From assembly GCA_036567205.1 (NCBI GenBank), contig DATCVA010000266.1, positions 1-6,024 on the forward strand: a stretch of DNA of 6,024 nucleotides, given 5' to 3'. This DNA comes from DATCVA01 sp036567205. Lineage in GTDB: Bacteria > Pseudomonadota > Gammaproteobacteria > Burkholderiales > Burkholderiaceae_B. Positions 5,393-6,024 of the stretch are shown here, in pieces. The translations under genes were made by a program, and so were the position numbers. The stretch's first letter is position 1, and the number at the start of each line of letters is the position of its first letter. The notes beneath the pieces were generated by a model. That model saw only the letters and a list, made by a program, of their open reading frames with translations. It was not told the DNA's origin and did not search any database.

Positions 5393-6024
5393 AACCGGCC
5401 GGGTTGTGGCCCATTGCACCGCCAGGATGCTTCCAAGCACCATCACGAGCCCGACCAGCGACACGCCCGTAACGGATTGCCCCAGCAGTGCCCAGCCCAG
5501 AATCACTGCCGTCAATGGGCTCAGCAACCCCAGCGATAACACAGCCACCGGCGACAATCGCGCGACGCCACGAAACCACAGCGCATAGGCAAACAGAGCG
5601 CCAGCAATAGAGAGGTAGGCATAAGCCAGCATCTGCGTAAGGCTCAATGTTGGCAGTGGCGCATCCGCCACCAAGGCGACTGGCGCCAACATCAACCCCC
5701 CCAGTAACAGTTGCCAGCCGGTCAGGGCAAGCACTGGCATGCCCGTTCGCCAGCGGCGTGTCAGATAGGTTCCCGCAGCCATGCATGCGGCTCCGGCCAA
5801 CGCAGCGGCAACGCCGATCGGCTCCCAAGTGGTGCTCGGGGACAGCAACAGGATCGCCATGCCCGCAACACCCAGCACGCTGGCCCACATTGCCAACTTG
5901 ATCGGCTTGCGATGATCTACAGCCCATATCAACGCCATGACCAGCAGTGGCTGGATAGCGCCGACTACCGCGGCCAGTCCCCCAGGCAGGCGATACGCCG
6001 CCACGAACAACAACCCCTGAAAAA
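5390..6024 (-). CDS. EamA/DMT-superfamily membrane transporter, N-terminus cut by window edge
   Basis: The C-terminal 210 residues of an EamA-type (RhaT/YdcZ-like drug/metabolite) inner-membrane transporter. Such proteins are usually about 290-300 residues with ten helices in two EamA repeats, so roughly the first 80-90 residues (about three helices) lie beyond 6024. The retained part starts FQGLLFVAAYRLPGGLAAVV, the conserved end region of the first repeat, continues IQPLLVMALIWAV, and then the second repeat runs from about TYLTRRWRTGMP to the end. SPVAVLSLGLLSPLTAVILG and a closing LVGLVMVLGSILAVQ segment are typical of repeat 2. A TTG at 6013 is in frame but is only an internal codon, since the conserved frame continues to the edge. 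Substrate unknown; relatives export amino acids or other metabolites. An intrinsic terminator starts at its stop codon, so it ends a transcription unit of its own. Confidence 0.9.
   Translation of the reverse strand, partial: FQGLLFVAAYRLPGGLAAVVGAIQPLLVMALIWAVDHRKPIKLAMWASVLGVAGMAILLLSPSTTWEPIGVAAALAGAACMAAGTYLTRRWRTGMPVLALTGWQLLLGGLMLAPVALVADAPLPTLSLTQMLAYAYLSIAGALFAYALWFRGVARLSPVAVLSLGLLSPLTAVILGWALLGQSVTGVSLVGLVMVLGSILAVQWATTRPV

Noticed and set aside
505..5480. Scattered TTATCG or CGATAA half-sites (for example near 512, 1657, 5085 and 5473)
   Set aside because: They are single half-sites inside coding sequence without a matching arm, as expected by chance.
5220..5927. 235-codon minus-strand open frame overlapping the EamA gene in another frame
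   Set aside because: Its translation is Gly/Cys/Arg-rich and unlike any family I know, whereas the overlapping frame 5390-6024 is a clear EamA transporter.

Overview
The window looks like a chromosomal segment of a proteobacterium, most likely a betaproteobacterium of the Burkholderiales (Alcaligenaceae-like). The basis is the moderately GC-rich coding sequence, the style of the ABC uptake genes (a Tat-type substrate-binding protein followed by two HAAT-family permeases), and the style of the toxin-antitoxin pair. The assignment is inference from protein character; no rRNA or marker gene is present.

Left part (1-3716, minus strand): one operon reading right to left. It runs from a small cupin protein (3135-3716), through a periplasmic type 1 solute-binding protein with a twin-arginine signal (1865-3109) and a LivH-like permease (972-1853), to a LivM-like permease (1-966, cut by the window edge). 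Gaps are 25, 11 and 5 bp, so the genes are probably co-transcribed. The livG/livF-type ATPases would be expected just beyond position 1. The substrate cannot be read from the sequence.

Control region (3717-3810): the clearest non-coding signal in the window. The cupin-transporter operon has a near-consensus sigma-70 promoter (TTGACG, 17 bp, GATAAT) and a perfect Shine-Dalgarno (AAGGAGG, 7 nt before ATG). Two 20-bp operator-like palindromes lie head to tail, exactly 20 bp apart, over the -10 box and the predicted transcription start. The divergent gene (3811-4488, plus strand) is a TetR-family regulator and the obvious candidate ligand of these sites. The simplest reading is a substrate-inducible, autoregulated uptake operon with a cupin protein as its first gene.

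Right part (4489-6024, minus strand): a toxin-first type II toxin-antitoxin pair, with a RelE/HigB-like toxin at 4817-5239 and an XRE/HigA-like antitoxin at 4516-4836. The two overlap by 20 bp and converge on tetR with only 27 bp between stop codons. Upstream of the toxin are a good intrinsic terminator and the C-terminal two thirds of an EamA/DMT-type membrane transporter (5390-6024, cut by the window edge). No stretch over 300 bp lacks a gene; the longest gap is about 150 bp (5240-5389). I saw no tRNA, rRNA, CRISPR array, insertion sequence or origin.

I found no clearly new system. The best candidates for a second look are the tandem operator with its cupin-led operon, the substituted metal ligand in the cupin, and the unusual start region of the toxin.
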